A stretch of DNA of 64,000 nt. Source: Panonychus citri. Taxonomy: Eukaryota; Arthropoda; Arachnida; Trombidiformes; Tetranychidae. A program made the position numbers and the translations under genes. The notes beneath the pieces are model-generated. The model was not told the DNA's origin. It saw nothing but the letters and a program-made list of their open reading frames with translations, and made no database searches. The stretch's first letter is position 1; each line of letters begins with the position of its first letter. Below, piece by piece: positions 11,718-22,116 of this stretch. Where the stretch lies: contig NW_026515433.1 of assembly GCF_014898815.1 (NCBI RefSeq), forward strand, positions 580,501 to 644,500. The letters run 5' to 3'.

Positions 11718-12362
11718 ATGTTTTCTCTTCTTTCATCGTTTTGTTTACTTTCTCTTGCTATTGTAGCTTCATCTCTCGATGTCCAACAATCGCCCATCAT
11801 CGTGTCTCCAGTTGCCCAAACTGCTTCCGTTGTTCAAACTCCGATTGTCAATTCGCCAGTAGGTTCAACACCAGTTCTTGTTGAGCCACAGTTTCAAGAA
11901 CTTCCATTAGATGTTCAATTACCTTCTGTTGTTGACACCGAGGAAGTTTCTATCGCCAATTCACCGACTTATTTGAAAGAATTTTCGATGACCGATCATC
12001 TGTTTCCTTCATTCAAGAAAATCAGTTCTTCTTTCTCAACTGGAACCTCTAAATTCAAGTCAATTTTACCAGGAAATCCATTCAAAAAATGGTCTGGAAA
12101 AAGTGAAGATGTCGAGATAGTTGAGGAAATTCCAGTGGTCGCAGTGAAAGAACGTGTGGACCCAATTCCTTACAAATTCAATAGCGAGATTCCTAAAAAG
12201 CTCATCGCCAAAGCCGCTGCTGTTGGTCAGGCCAAACTGACCCAATTGGCTGCCGCTAACAAGGGTAAACTGAATGGACCAGGATTACTTGAGGCAAGTG
12301 TCAAGGTTCAACACCCAATTGTTGGCAAACAATCAGCTAAAATTAAGCTTTCAACTGTTTAA
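11718..12362 (+). CDS. secreted 214-residue protein, copy 1 (family not recognised)
   Basis: Single-exon gene. The product starts with a clear signal peptide (MFSLLSSFCLLSLAIVASS). A Pro/Val/Gln-rich stretch follows (about residues 25-75, with phrases such as PIIVSPVAQT and PIVNSPVGST), then a Ser/Phe/Lys segment, an acidic patch (SEDVEIVEE) and a basic Ala/Lys/Gly-rich C-terminal third (KKLIAKAAAVGQAKLTQLA). There are no cysteines after the signal peptide and no membrane segment. The composition suggests an extracellular structural, cuticle-like or glandular protein, but no family was recognised and no function is claimed. AATAAA signals lie at 12437-12442 and 12453-12458. The protein is identical to that of copy 2 (17439-18083), although the DNA differs at eight third-codon positions. 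Confidence 0.85.
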   Translation: MFSLLSSFCLLSLAIVASSLDVQQSPIIVSPVAQTASVVQTPIVNSPVGSTPVLVEPQFQELPLDVQLPSVVDTEEVSIANSPTYLKEFSMTDHLFPSFKKISSSFSTGTSKFKSILPGNPFKKWSGKSEDVEIVEEIPVVAVKERVDPIPYKFNSEIPKKLIAKAAAVGQAKLTQLAAANKGKLNGPGLLEASVKVQHPIVGKQSAKIKLSTV

Positions 12363-12503
12363 TATCTGAAAATATGTAATAATAATCAAAGAAAATAATT
12401 GATAATGCAAATTGATGAGAAAATGTTTAATGATTGAATAAATAGTGAGTGCAATAAAAAACAATCAGATTAATTGTAATGGTCAAAAACTTTTTCGATT
12501 TGA

Positions 12504-12950
12504 CTAAAAGCCAAATTTATTCTTTTTCTGGGTTTTTTCTTCGTTCACTTTGAACTTCGTAATTCGAGTATCATAAGCATAAGCAGCGTTCATGAATCTC
12601 TTGATTCGAGCGATTTGTTCCTTCACTCTTCTCTGTCTTTCCGCTTTGTTCCATTTTCTTTCGTGTTCACGTTTCGCTTTCTGAATGATCTCCGAGTTAA
12701 ATAAATCGGCCTCTTGATAGATCCATGGAGCGATAATCGATCTTCGAGACCATTCACCATGTGAACGACGAACGATTTCCTCTTGGATTTGTTGGTGGAC
12801 TGATAATTTTCTTTGGGGTCGTTGTTGAGACTCTTTTTCTTCCTGAATCTTTAAACTCAGTGGAACTGAACATCCATCAGGAATTCCAGCTCCAAATCGC
12901 TTGACCACTCGATAACCAGCATCGGAAAGTGTATCATCATAATCAACCAT
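12504..12950 (-). CDS. zuotin-like 148-residue protein derived from DNAJC2
   Basis: Intron-less frame starting MVDYDDTLSDAGYRVVKRFG. Its C-terminal third matches the zuotin homology region of the neighbouring DNAJC2: ERKWNKAERQRRVKEQIARI, then NAAYAYDTRITKFK, against ERKWIERQN and [13 protein letters not shown]. The N-terminal two thirds (Gln/Arg/Glu-rich, with QRPQRKLSVHQQIQEEIV) were not recognised. There is no J domain or SANT domain. It lies tail to tail with the secreted gene. The derivation from DNAJC2 is inferred from the match and proximity. It may be a young functional gene or a decaying fragment; its copy at 18240-18675 is frameshifted, so constraint looks weak. Confidence 0.5.
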   Translation of the reverse strand: MVDYDDTLSDAGYRVVKRFGAGIPDGCSVPLSLKIQEEKESQQRPQRKLSVHQQIQEEIVRRSHGEWSRRSIIAPWIYQEADLFNSEIIQKAKREHERKWNKAERQRRVKEQIARIKRFMNAAYAYDTRITKFKVNEEKTQKKNKFGF

Positions 12951-13055
12951 TTTAACCACGGAAAAGTCAAACGTTTGCTCAAAACAATCAACAAGCAAAG
13001 ATAATTAAAAAAACAATAAGATGAAGTTTCAAAAACTGTCAAGGATTAGTCACAA

Positions 13056-15408
13056 TCACAACTTGATGAGAATTGTCACAAATTAAAAGTTGAATCAATC
13101 ACAAAGCGATTAATGAAAGTTGTTCATTTGAAGGATAATCTTTTAATCCAGTAAAAGTCACAATCAAAGTAAAAGAGTCAATTAAAAGAGAAAAGAAAAG
13201 AGAAGTGAATTAGAGAGAAAGTAAGTAAAAGAGTTAATTGTTGGCGGTTTGATGATTAGTCGAAAGTGAAGTAAATTGTCTCAACTCAATTGCGCTTTAA
13301 ATAGATTCACTCAAAGCTCCCAACAATCAAGTTCTCTCTCCCACTCTGTCTTAATCTTCTCCCTCTCCCTCTTCCTCTTTCTAACATTATCACCTTGCTC
13401 TTTGTTAGATGATGATGATAATTAAGATGATGATCTCGTGGTGGAGGATAAACAATCAGGGTTAGCAAGAAGAGGAGGAGCAACAATCAAATAAATCAAT
13501 GAGTAGATTTGTCAACAATCAACATCACAAAGATAATTGTTGGTTAAAGTAGCTCATTGGTTAACTTGAAGTTGACAATTAACTTTTTTACATCAATAAC
13601 TTTTGAAAATCAACAGAAAAATTGAATTTAACTCAATCAAAAATGAAGCAGTAATCAAATTGATTATTTCCTTTTCATTTTAACGTTTTAATTGATTAAC
13701 TTTCGTTCTTGTATTGAAGGTTCTTCAGATTAAAGATTAACAATAAATTGTTGTGATCAAAGAGTAATGAAAAATTCATTGAATCAAAGATGTTAATCTA
13801 ATCTACTTTTAATCATATTCTTTATTCATATCATATGAATTTTTCCCGATTCGAGGAGATAATTAACTTTATCCCTGTTTACATTTTCATCTGATTCATG
13901 ATTAAACTCAAGATGAAGATGATTGTTACTTTAGCGTAAATCCCCAACTAATTGTGATATTAATTACCGTTGATTAGATTAACGAAAGATAATTGGTTCA
14001 AAAGATGAGAAATTGTCAATAATCGTACTGAAAATTAAATTTTACCAATCAATCACATTCCCGGATACTAATTATCAGAAATCATCCTCACCAAATTAAC
14101 AGTTAATTGTTATGATTTAGAGGATTGTGTTAATTCATTGTTTTTGCTTCATCTTAATTTAAATTCCAAATTCTTATTAATAATTATGATTTCGGGCAAT
14201 AAGTGAAATCCGATTTGATTTATTGGTATTAATTGATTACTCCACAGCTATTTGAGTAAATTGTTATCCATTAATTGTCCATAATTAAAATGTAATCGTG
14301 AGAATGTAATTTAGCCAGCTTTCTATGGAAAACATGTAATGTTAATGAGTTACAATCAACCGACAATCAACAGACAATCAAATGATAAAGCGCTACAATT
14401 AAATCTAATCACAAGTCTAACAAATATTATGAAAGTCCTTCGATGGTCAGTTGCTGGCCAAGGTCAGTCGCCGATGGCGATTTAATTTTTCAAAAGAAAC
14501 AGAGTAAGTGATCAGTTAATTGTTAAATCAACAACTTCAAATTTCAATTGAAAAAGCAATCAACTAAATCATTGAACCCAAAGTTGACACAAGTGATCAA
14601 TGATTGACCATTGCATAAGTTTTAATTGTCAACGAGACACAACAATTAGTTATCGGCAATCAGGTAATGAAACACAATCAACGAAATCTATTTTAATATA
14701 AGAAACAAAGACCATGCAACTAATCAATTAATTGACATGCAAAGTTAAAAATAGTTTTCAAGACAACAATCAAATTGAATTACTATTAGTTAATTGCTCT
14801 ACAATTCAACTAATCATAGTTTTTTAGTTAAATTAACTAAAATAAACTCAGGCCCTGGAACTAGTAGTTAATTATAGCCAAATCTCATGCTAATTTGCAA
14901 CCAGAAACCTAATTGTAATTAAAATTATCTTTCATCTAGTTAATGGTATTAATTCAAGGTTTAATTCAGTTTCTTAAAATAAATTGCTTGTAATTAGTTG
15001 GATTTAACTTTTATCTTCAGTTAATTTAATTAATAGAAACCCTTCCCTTGTTAACAAATCTTTCTTAATTTTGTTATCCTTGATTTATGCAACATTTAAT
15101 TGCCACTCAGATTGTCTTAATTGTTACAAATTCATATTGGTGATTACTAATTGTACAATTCAATATTTTGGCTTTTCACTCTCTGTGATTCATTAACAAA
15201 AGTTTAATAACTTGATTGCTACAATCAAAGAGCCTTAATAACAGGCAGTTAATTAATGTTCAGCAGTTTCAAAGGCCATTTATTATTGAAGAGTTGATTC
15301 AATTGAAAATTGATAAAATCGTAATCAAAAACTTTAGTCAGGTAATTTGATTGTGATCATTTTCTGCTGAGTGATTAATAGAATCATGATAAACAATTAC
15401 CCCAATCA
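13056..15408. other. intergenic region
   Basis: 2.35 kb of AT-rich DNA dense in short TTAATTG/CAATCAA motifs, with a polypyrimidine patch near 13331-13385. No open frame with coding character, no RNA gene and no transposon ends recognised. Confidence 0.5.
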
Positions 15409-15640
15409 ATGTTTCCAACTATTAATAGTTCTAGAAACAGATTAACTGCTTCGATTGAACATTTGAACAACTTCGACAGACCAAGTTTTCGTCGATGTAT
15501 TTTCTCAATTGTCATTTTTTCGGGTCATTTTGATCCAATTAAAACAGACCATGAAATGTACCTTTCATCGGGTCGTCTTCGAATCCACTCAGTTCGATAT
15601 TGCTACAAATTATACAGAATTTGACATTACATGTATGATC
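15409..15640 (-). pseudogene. decayed fragment of DNAJC2 exon 4
   Basis: Aligns, in the same orientation, to DNAJC2 at about 9340-9590, the stretch around the start of the first SANT domain. Landmark strings are shared, such as CCAAGTTTTCGTCGATGTA, AGTTCGATATTGCTA and GAAACAGATTAAC. It carries many substitutions and an internal deletion of a few tens of bases, no long frame continues on the minus strand, and no flanking exons are present. It is a partial duplicate of a single exon, much older than the 1.54-kb segmental duplication. Confidence 0.8.
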
Positions 15641-15783
15641 TTATCCGTTAGAACCGAAATGGCCTAAAACGAAAACTTGATGAAATTATTATAAAAGCGA
15701 AATAAAAATGTTTAGAGTTTTATTCAAAACAATTTATTGTCAAATCGAGGTAAATGTTTACAGTTTCATCTAAATGGTAACAA

Positions 15784-17022
15784 TTAGATGATTGTTTTGC
15801 TTAAATTCGAAAATCCTATTCCAAGACAAGTGGCCTTAATTTTCTCCGAACCTTTTTTCAAGGCTGCATCTCGATCATCTTCTTCGTCTTCTTTTCTGTT
15901 CACTTCTAATTTGAATGTGATTTGTAGTATTTGTTTCATGTGTTTCAACAATTGCACAGTAAAGGGAGACAATGGACCGAATTCAACTTTTGAAATATCG
16001 GGTTGACCCAAAGCCATGTACAAACAAACGAGACTTTGGTTAATTGAACTGACACAACCACCGCGATAAATTTCCTCAAATAAACAGTACACAGCTTCTT
16101 GAGCAACGTCTTCGGGCATAGATGGACCTTTTGAACTTCCAGAGGGGTTAGAATAGGCTTCACCAGTATATGTAATCCCTTCAGTTGTTTCGGCAACTAA
16201 GCAAAGTCCGAATCCAGGAGATGCTCCACTGTTTTTACCCTTCAAATGATCAGAATGAATATAAACATCGGGAATAAATTTCAAAAGTAAACCTTTGGAT
16301 TTATCGATGATACGATTTGCAATATTTGGCGAAACCCGTGTAGCCAAAGCAATACCACGAATACGTTTAATTTTACCAGGTTTGAGTAGATTAATTGGTT
16401 TAATTGTGTTTCGAATCGGACATTTGAATTTGATTTGTCCTCCTCCATTAGGCGGCATTCCCCTGGAAACAACAGTCAATTCAATATCAGATTTTTCTGC
16501 AAAAAAGGCAAATCAAAGGTTAAACACAGAGAATTGAAGTAAGATGAATTGTTAGAAACTGATAATTGATTACTTACCCCAGACGTTGATTAATTTAGAA
16601 ACAAGAGGAATTGTTGATTGACGAAGTGCATCAACTGAAACATCTAATTGATCATTAGTGATTCCATTCAAGGTACATTCAATTGGTTGTTTACAAAATG
16701 GAGCGAGAGTGATTAATGGCTGAAGATAATAAGTAATGGATCGACCAAGGCCACAATCATGTTCAACTGGTCCACCGAACAACAGTCCAGGTTTGAAGGT
16801 CAATTTGGTACCAGTTTCATCGATCAAAAAAGTACTTCCATTAGTTAATTTGACGATCAATTTAAGAAAAGATACTTCAAAATCCTTAAGTCCAGGTTCC
16901 TCTTCTCGAGATCGGATTTTCTCAATCATGATCGGTTGACCGGAAAGAATAGACAACATTATTCTAATCCGAAAACAATTAGAACCTTCGAAAATATTGT
17001 CTCTAATTACACTTACACTCAT
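15784..17022 (-). CDS. RCL1: RCL1, RNA 3'-terminal phosphate cyclase-like protein
   Basis: Nucleolar SSU-processome factor needed for early pre-rRNA cleavage and 40S subunit formation; it partners the GTPase Bms1 in other eukaryotes. Two exons, 17022-16578 and 16496-15784, joined in phase 1 (VW-E-KSDIEL), give about 385 residues, near the family's usual ~370. Visible family landmarks: FRIRIMLSILSGQPIMIEKI, GLKDFEVSFLKLI, TKLTFKPGLLFGGPVEHDC, SRGMPPNGGGQIKFKCPI, the region of GIALATRVSPNIANR, and SASPGFGL-type text read here as NSGASPGFGLCLVAE. The catalytic His of true cyclases is not expected in the RCL1 branch. A poly(A) signal (TTTATT on the plus strand) lies at 15719-15724. The gene is divergent from secreted gene copy 2. 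Assignment secure. Confidence 0.96.
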
Positions 17023-17333
17023 TTTGCAGAATTAACAATTTTAAATCCAATTAAATCACAATCAAAGTAAACGAAAATTATTTCATCTCAAAACGTAAAC
17101 AAAAAAAACACATGGGAAAAGTCACGTGGTTTCCAGGAATTGTTTTCTTTTTTCAAAAAGACAACAATTGAAATCTTTCGTATTTGAATTTTGCTCGAAG
17201 GCCTATTGATGTGGATTTAAGGATTAAATTGATCTTTTGACTTATTCAAAGTTAATCTTCTATTATCGGTGACCATGACTGGCCCATCGCCTGTGATTGG
17301 TTCAACTCGTCGATTGGAATCTCATCTTCTTGG

Positions 17334-17369
17334 TATAAAACATGGTCGCTAATTCATTGGAAGGTCAGT
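17334..17369 (+). promoter_or_regulatory. TATA box and initiator of secreted gene copy 2
   Basis: TATAAA at 17334-17339 and TCAGT at 17365-17369, identical to copy 1. Only one difference was noticed in the ~200 bases upstream of the coding region (TATTGG against TATCGG), so the whole core promoter was duplicated intact. Confidence 0.68.
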
Positions 17370-17438
17370 TTAAGTTTTTGTTTCTCTTGTTGTTGATCTT
17401 TGTCACCTTAACTTCTCAATCCAACTCATTCTCTCGAA

Positions 17439-18083
17439 ATGTTTTCTCTTCTTTCATCGTTTTGTTTACTTTCTCTTGCTATTGTAGCTTCATCTCTCGA
17501 TGTCCAACAATCGCCCATCATCGTGTCTCCAGTTGCCCAAACTGCTTCCGTTGTTCAAACTCCGATTGTCAATTCGCCAGTAGGTTCAACACCAGTTCTT
17601 GTTGAGCCACAGTTTCAAGAACTTCCATTAGATGTTCAATTACCTTCTGTTGTTGACACCGAGGAAGTTTCTATCGCCAATTCACCGACTTATTTGAAAG
17701 AATTCTCGATGACCGATCATCTGTTTCCTTCATTCAAGAAAATCAGTTCTTCTTTCTCAACTGGAACCTCTAAATTCAAGTCAATTTTACCAGGAAATCC
17801 ATTCAAAAAATGGTCTGGAAAAAGCGAAGATGTCGAGATAGTTGAGGAAATTCCAGTGGTCGCAGTGAAAGAACGTGTGGACCCAATTCCTTACAAATTC
17901 AATAGCGAGATCCCTAAAAAGCTCATCGCCAAAGCCGCTGCTGTTGGTCAGGCCAAACTGACCCAATTGGCTGCCGCTAACAAAGGTAAACTGAATGGAC
18001 CAGGATTACTGGAAGCAAGTGTCAAGGTTCAACATCCAATTGTTGGTAAACAATCAGCTAAAATTAAGCTTTCAACTGTTTAA
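17439..18083 (+). CDS. secreted 214-residue protein, copy 2 (family not recognised)
   Basis: Encodes exactly the same protein as 11718-12362, with signal peptide, Pro/Val-rich middle and Lys/Ala-rich end. Compared by eye, the two reading frames differ at eight bases (within codons for Phe, Ser, Ile, Lys, Leu, Glu, His and Gly), all silent and all in the 3' 60% of the gene. Together with the intact TATA-Inr promoter this argues that both copies are functional. Gene conversion could explain the identical 5' part. Function unknown. Confidence 0.85.
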   Translation: MFSLLSSFCLLSLAIVASSLDVQQSPIIVSPVAQTASVVQTPIVNSPVGSTPVLVEPQFQELPLDVQLPSVVDTEEVSIANSPTYLKEFSMTDHLFPSFKKISSSFSTGTSKFKSILPGNPFKKWSGKSEDVEIVEEIPVVAVKERVDPIPYKFNSEIPKKLIAKAAAVGQAKLTQLAAANKGKLNGPGLLEASVKVQHPIVGKQSAKIKLSTV

Positions 18084-18239
18084 TATCTGAAAATATGTAA
18101 TAATAATCAAAGAAAATAATTGATAGAGATGATTGTTAATGCAAATTGATGAGAAAATGTTTAATGATTGAATAAATAGTGAGTGCAATAAAAAACAATC
18201 AGATTAATTGTAATGGTCCAAAAACTTTTTTCGATTTGA

Positions 18240-18675
18240 CTAAAAGCCAAATTTATTCTTTTTCTGGGTTTTTTCTTCGTTCACTTTGAACTTCGTAATT
18301 CGAGTATCATAAGCATAAGCAGCGTTCATGAATCTCTTGATTCGAGCGATTTGTTCCTTCACTCTTCTCTGTCTCCTTTGTTCCATTTTCTTTCGTGTTC
18401 ACGTTTCGCTTTCTGAATGATCTCCGAGTTAAATAAATCGGCCTCTTGATAGATCCATGGAGCGATAATCGATCTTCGAGACCATTCACCATGTGAACGA
18501 CGAACGATTTCCTCTTGGATTTGTTGGTGGACTGATAATTTTCTTTGGGGTCGTTGTTGAGACTCTTTTTCTTCCTGAATCTTTAAACTCAGTGGAACTG
18601 AACATCCATCAGGAATTCCAGCTCCAAATCGCTTGACTAACCAGCATTGGAAAGTGTATCATCATAATCAACCAT
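18240..18675 (-). pseudogene. frameshifted copy of the zuotin-like gene
   Basis: Counterpart of 12504-12950. Relative to that copy it has lost 4 bases near 18374 (CTGTCTTTCCGCTTTG shortened to CTGTCTCCTTTG) and 7 bases near 18637 (GACCACTCGATAACC shortened to GACTAACC), which account for its being 11 bases shorter. Each breaks the frame, so no full-length product is possible. Confidence 0.85.
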
Positions 18676-18779
18676 TTTAACCACGGAAAAGTCAAACGTT
18701 TGCTCAAAACAATCAACAAGAAAAGATAATTAAAAAACAATAAGATGAAGTTTCAAAAACTGTCAAGGATTAGTCACAA

Positions 18780-19536
18780 ATTAAGAATAAAATCAATTTG
18801 GATTAAGTGGATTTGCTCTTAACTCTCTCATCATGCTGACCTTTGTTAGATTTTAAGAAAGTTTCAAATCAACCAATAAAATTGCTTTTTACACTTGACA
18901 ATTAGAAAATTTTCCTTTAATCATGTTGATCAAACTAATCATGATCCAGGTGATAAAACAAATTGTTTTTAATTTGATTAAACGACATCTCTTGATGATG
19001 ATAAAAGGGGAAGGGTGAGGTTGATATTAACGAAAGGATAAAGAGGAAGATGAAGACTGATTGATGAATGAAACTGCGTGAGTAGATGATGATGATGATC
19101 GCAAGTTAATCACAATTATCTGACAAACTAATGATAATAATGGAGGATAAATGATGACGAAAAGATGATGGTTTCCATAGAAACCATGGAACAAGAATCA
19201 ACAGAGTTTATTTTATTTTCCTCTCGTAACACATTAACTTATCTTGTTACTATTTTTCTCATAGTTTTAAACTCGATTTGATTGTGAACAATTAATTATC
19301 ACAATTAGTTCATTTTCTTCAAGTTCTAATTACGAAAAACATTTCTCATCAATCAAGTTTAATTTTAATACTCAAATCGTAAAGTACCAAATCATTTAGC
19401 TCTTGATCAGAGTTTGGATTGATTGTTTTTCTGTGATAATCTTAATCATCGATTGATTTTGTGGATGTAAAACCTTTATTAGAAATGGAATTAAATTGTG
19501 TTGATTAATTGTTTCTCAATTGGATTAACTTTTGGT
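18780..19536. other. intergenic region upstream of the C2-like membrane protein gene
   Basis: AT-rich, with a GATGAT-rich patch (about 18992-19170). No gene or RNA recognised; presumed to hold the promoter of the next gene. Confidence 0.4.
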
Positions 19537-22116
19537 ATGGATGGATCACGATTAATGGATCCATCGAATTCAATCCAATCAATCCACGAATCAGCACCTT
19601 CGTCTATTAACATGAGATCTTTGGACAGTTCTGGTTATTTAACTGGTCAGTTATTCATGACTTCAGGTAATCAATAGTTTTCTCCCTCATTAATTAGCCT
19701 TCTTTATGGTTCTATTAATTTGTATGATAATTATTATTAAGGTATTCTAATTGTTTGGACAATGCTCATCATTTTCGGCCTAATTGTGACCATGGTCAGT
19801 ATCCTATTGGTTTATAAATCACGACAACGACGAAATAAAAATCTTAACCCATTGGAGGGAATTGGAACAACTAAATCAACTAATTGTAATGGTCAAGAAT
19901 CTGGTTATTCGGGTGAAACAACTCCACCTAATTTAATTAACATCGCTAATTGTGCACCGGTCACTCGGCGAATCAAAGTGTAAGTAATTAATTAACTCAC
20001 TCACTCGGAGAATTAACTTCTTATAATCAATAATATACTAACGACAATATAATCACTAATATTATCTTGTAATAATCAACAAAAACAACAATTTAAGTTG
20101 AAACATTTATAACTAATTACAAATGATTAGTTAACTGTACCTGGTTAATAGTAGTTGGAAACAATAATTAATCAACCAACAGATAATAGTAATCATAATA
20201 ACAGGAACAGCAATAAACAATCAAATTGACATGTAAAAGGCACCTTTTTGTTAACCATCAACAATTTACCTCATAATCATTGGAACAATTAACTTTATCC
20301 AGTCAACAATCAATCTGTTGATTCAGTTGGAGATAACATCTACGTCTATCAAATTAAATAGTCTTGGGTCAAATGAGTAGTTCACAATTAATTAAACAAT
20401 TTAATCAACTTTGATCAAATAGTTTACACCTTTGATTGTTCAGTGAATCTTAATGATCAACTGATTATAAAGATTCATCAATTAATCCTGAACTTGAAAT
20501 TATCATGAAAACCCTTATGAGGGTTTCAAGGTTCATGAGGTTGAATGATTAACATAATGATTGTAATTAGATTTAATCTAGTAAACTTGGTAATGAAAAT
20601 GGTATCAATCAAATACACAATTTATTAATAGCTCGTAATCATTAAAATATCAATAACAACATTTATCATGAATAGAAATTGTTTTTAATCAATATGAGAC
20701 AATTTAAAATAAATCATTTGATGGTAACGATTCAATTGATTCAATTAATTCATTTCTGTATTAAATTTGAATGATTTAATAATGATTCAAATTAAGTAAC
20801 ATCGATAATCATTTTGATAAATTGAATTTTAATTCAGTTGTTTCCAAGACTTAATTGTTGTAATGGATATAAAGGTTATTAGTTGATTCTAAGGAAAATA
20901 ATAAAGTTGATTTGATTGATTGGAATAGTAATCATTTGATTTTTCATCGCAAAGTTTGCACTGTGATTGATTGTGATTAATTTGGATTAATTGTTTCAAT
21001 TGATTTCTTGTTATTTGTAAAATAAATTATTTGATAGTTTGAAAGTTGGTCTGATAAATATCATTGATTAACTTATATCACCAATGGTTATTAGATTATT
21101 AGATATTAGTACAAGTTGATTAGTTGATTATATAAGAAAAGTTGAAGAAACTAATCACTAATTAGATAACCGAAATTGAATTAAGATGATTACTGATGTA
21201 ATTTGATTCTATTTGATTTAGATCATCTTCTTATGCCTCGTTAACAAGTGATTCGTCATCGGAAGAGGAATTTCCTGAAGGAAGGAGGAAAAGTCAGATA
21301 TCAATGACCCACGAATTAACTGTTGGACCTAAGGGGACAGTTCGAGCGTTTCCTGTTCAACCATTAGCTCGGGAAGGTTCAGGTCGAAGTTCAACTTCGT
21401 CGGTATCTTCAAGTGCTTCAAGAGGTTTTCCATACCAATCATCATGTAAACCTCCTGGACATTCAGTGGCAACGACATCAAGTATTGGTAAAGATGAAAA
21501 GAAACCACAATTGACCATCTCAATGTCAATCAGTTCGGAATCTAATATGATTAAGGTGACCTTGATTAAATGTGATCACTTGAAACGTTCAATTGAACCG
21601 AAAGAGTCAACTTTTCGAAGGGTAGTTCGTGCTCGTGGTCTGTCCAGTGGTTTCTTACCTCTTGGAATCATTGCTCGAATTTATTGTTTATCGGATATAA
21701 AAAACGGTTCAATTATTTCTCGACACTCATCTACCTGTAGTTCAATTGGCCCTGGAGCGAGTGGTAAATGGAGTCGATCAACATCAACAGACTCGGACGG
21801 GGGAAATTCCCAATCTCAGCCTAAAAGTGCAGTTCCCGTTATGGAAACTCCGTTGATTAAATCTCGAAAAGGTTCATTCATTAAATTCAACGAGCCTGTT
21901 GATTGTGTCGAAGTGGCAGCCAATGATTTCCCGTTACGAATCAGCCTCTACGAGATGGACAAGAATAAGGTCAAATCCCCGCTTGGCCATTCAATCATCG
22001 ATTACCTTACAAGCCTTTCCCATGTTACAACTTTAAATCAAATTGTTTTGAATGTCCGTCTCTATGAAACTGTTTTCGATGCAATCAAAGCAAATCAGGA
22101 ACACAATAAAGATTAA
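19537..22116 (+). CDS. single-pass membrane protein with C2-like cytoplasmic domain (not recognised)
   Basis: Three exons, 19537-19666, 19742-19979 and 21222-22116, joined in phases 1 and 2, give 1,263 bases and 420 residues. A short N-terminal segment without a cleavable signal (about 43 residues) precedes one transmembrane helix (residues ~45-68, ILIVWTMLIIFGLIVTMVSI) followed by basic YKSRQRRNK, giving an N-outside topology. The cytoplasmic part has Ser-rich low-complexity regions (residues ~123-210), then a region from about 216 (KKPQLTISMSI) to the end with alternating strands resembling a C2 fold of the synaptotagmin type (IKVTLIKCDHL; FPLRISLYEMDK; GHSIIDYL). The Ca-binding Asp loops are not evident and a Ser/Gly-rich insert interrupts it. 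The C2 assignment is tentative and the orthologue unknown. An upstream 5' exon cannot be excluded. Confidence 0.72.

Larger units (their letters stand above)
11519..13055. repeat. segmental duplication, copy 1 (1.54 kb)
   Basis: Matches 17240-18779 in the same orientation, about 5.72 kb away. The unit begins at ACTTATTCAAAGTTAATC and ends at GGATTAGTCACAA; sequence outside these points is unrelated. It carries a complete secreted-protein gene with its promoter (+) and a zuotin-like gene (-), arranged tail to tail. Copies differ by scattered substitutions and a few indels, including about 15 extra bases in the secreted gene's 3' UTR in copy 2 (about 18122-18137). Confidence 0.93.
17240..18779. 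repeat. segmental duplication, copy 2 (1.54 kb)
   Basis: Second copy of the block at 11519-13055, same orientation. Here the secreted gene is fully preserved, while the zuotin-like gene has two frame-breaking deletions. Just upstream is RCL1, transcribed away from it. Confidence 0.93.

Noticed and set aside
11621..11884. 87-residue frame starting at the ATG just after the TATA box (and its twin at 17342-17605)
   Set aside because: It starts upstream of the expected cap site and overlaps the conserved 214-residue frame in another phase; the silent-only divergence supports the latter frame.
20509..20526. Small hairpin AAACCCT-TATG-AGGGTTT
   Set aside because: Too short, without a T run or gene next to it; most likely chance.
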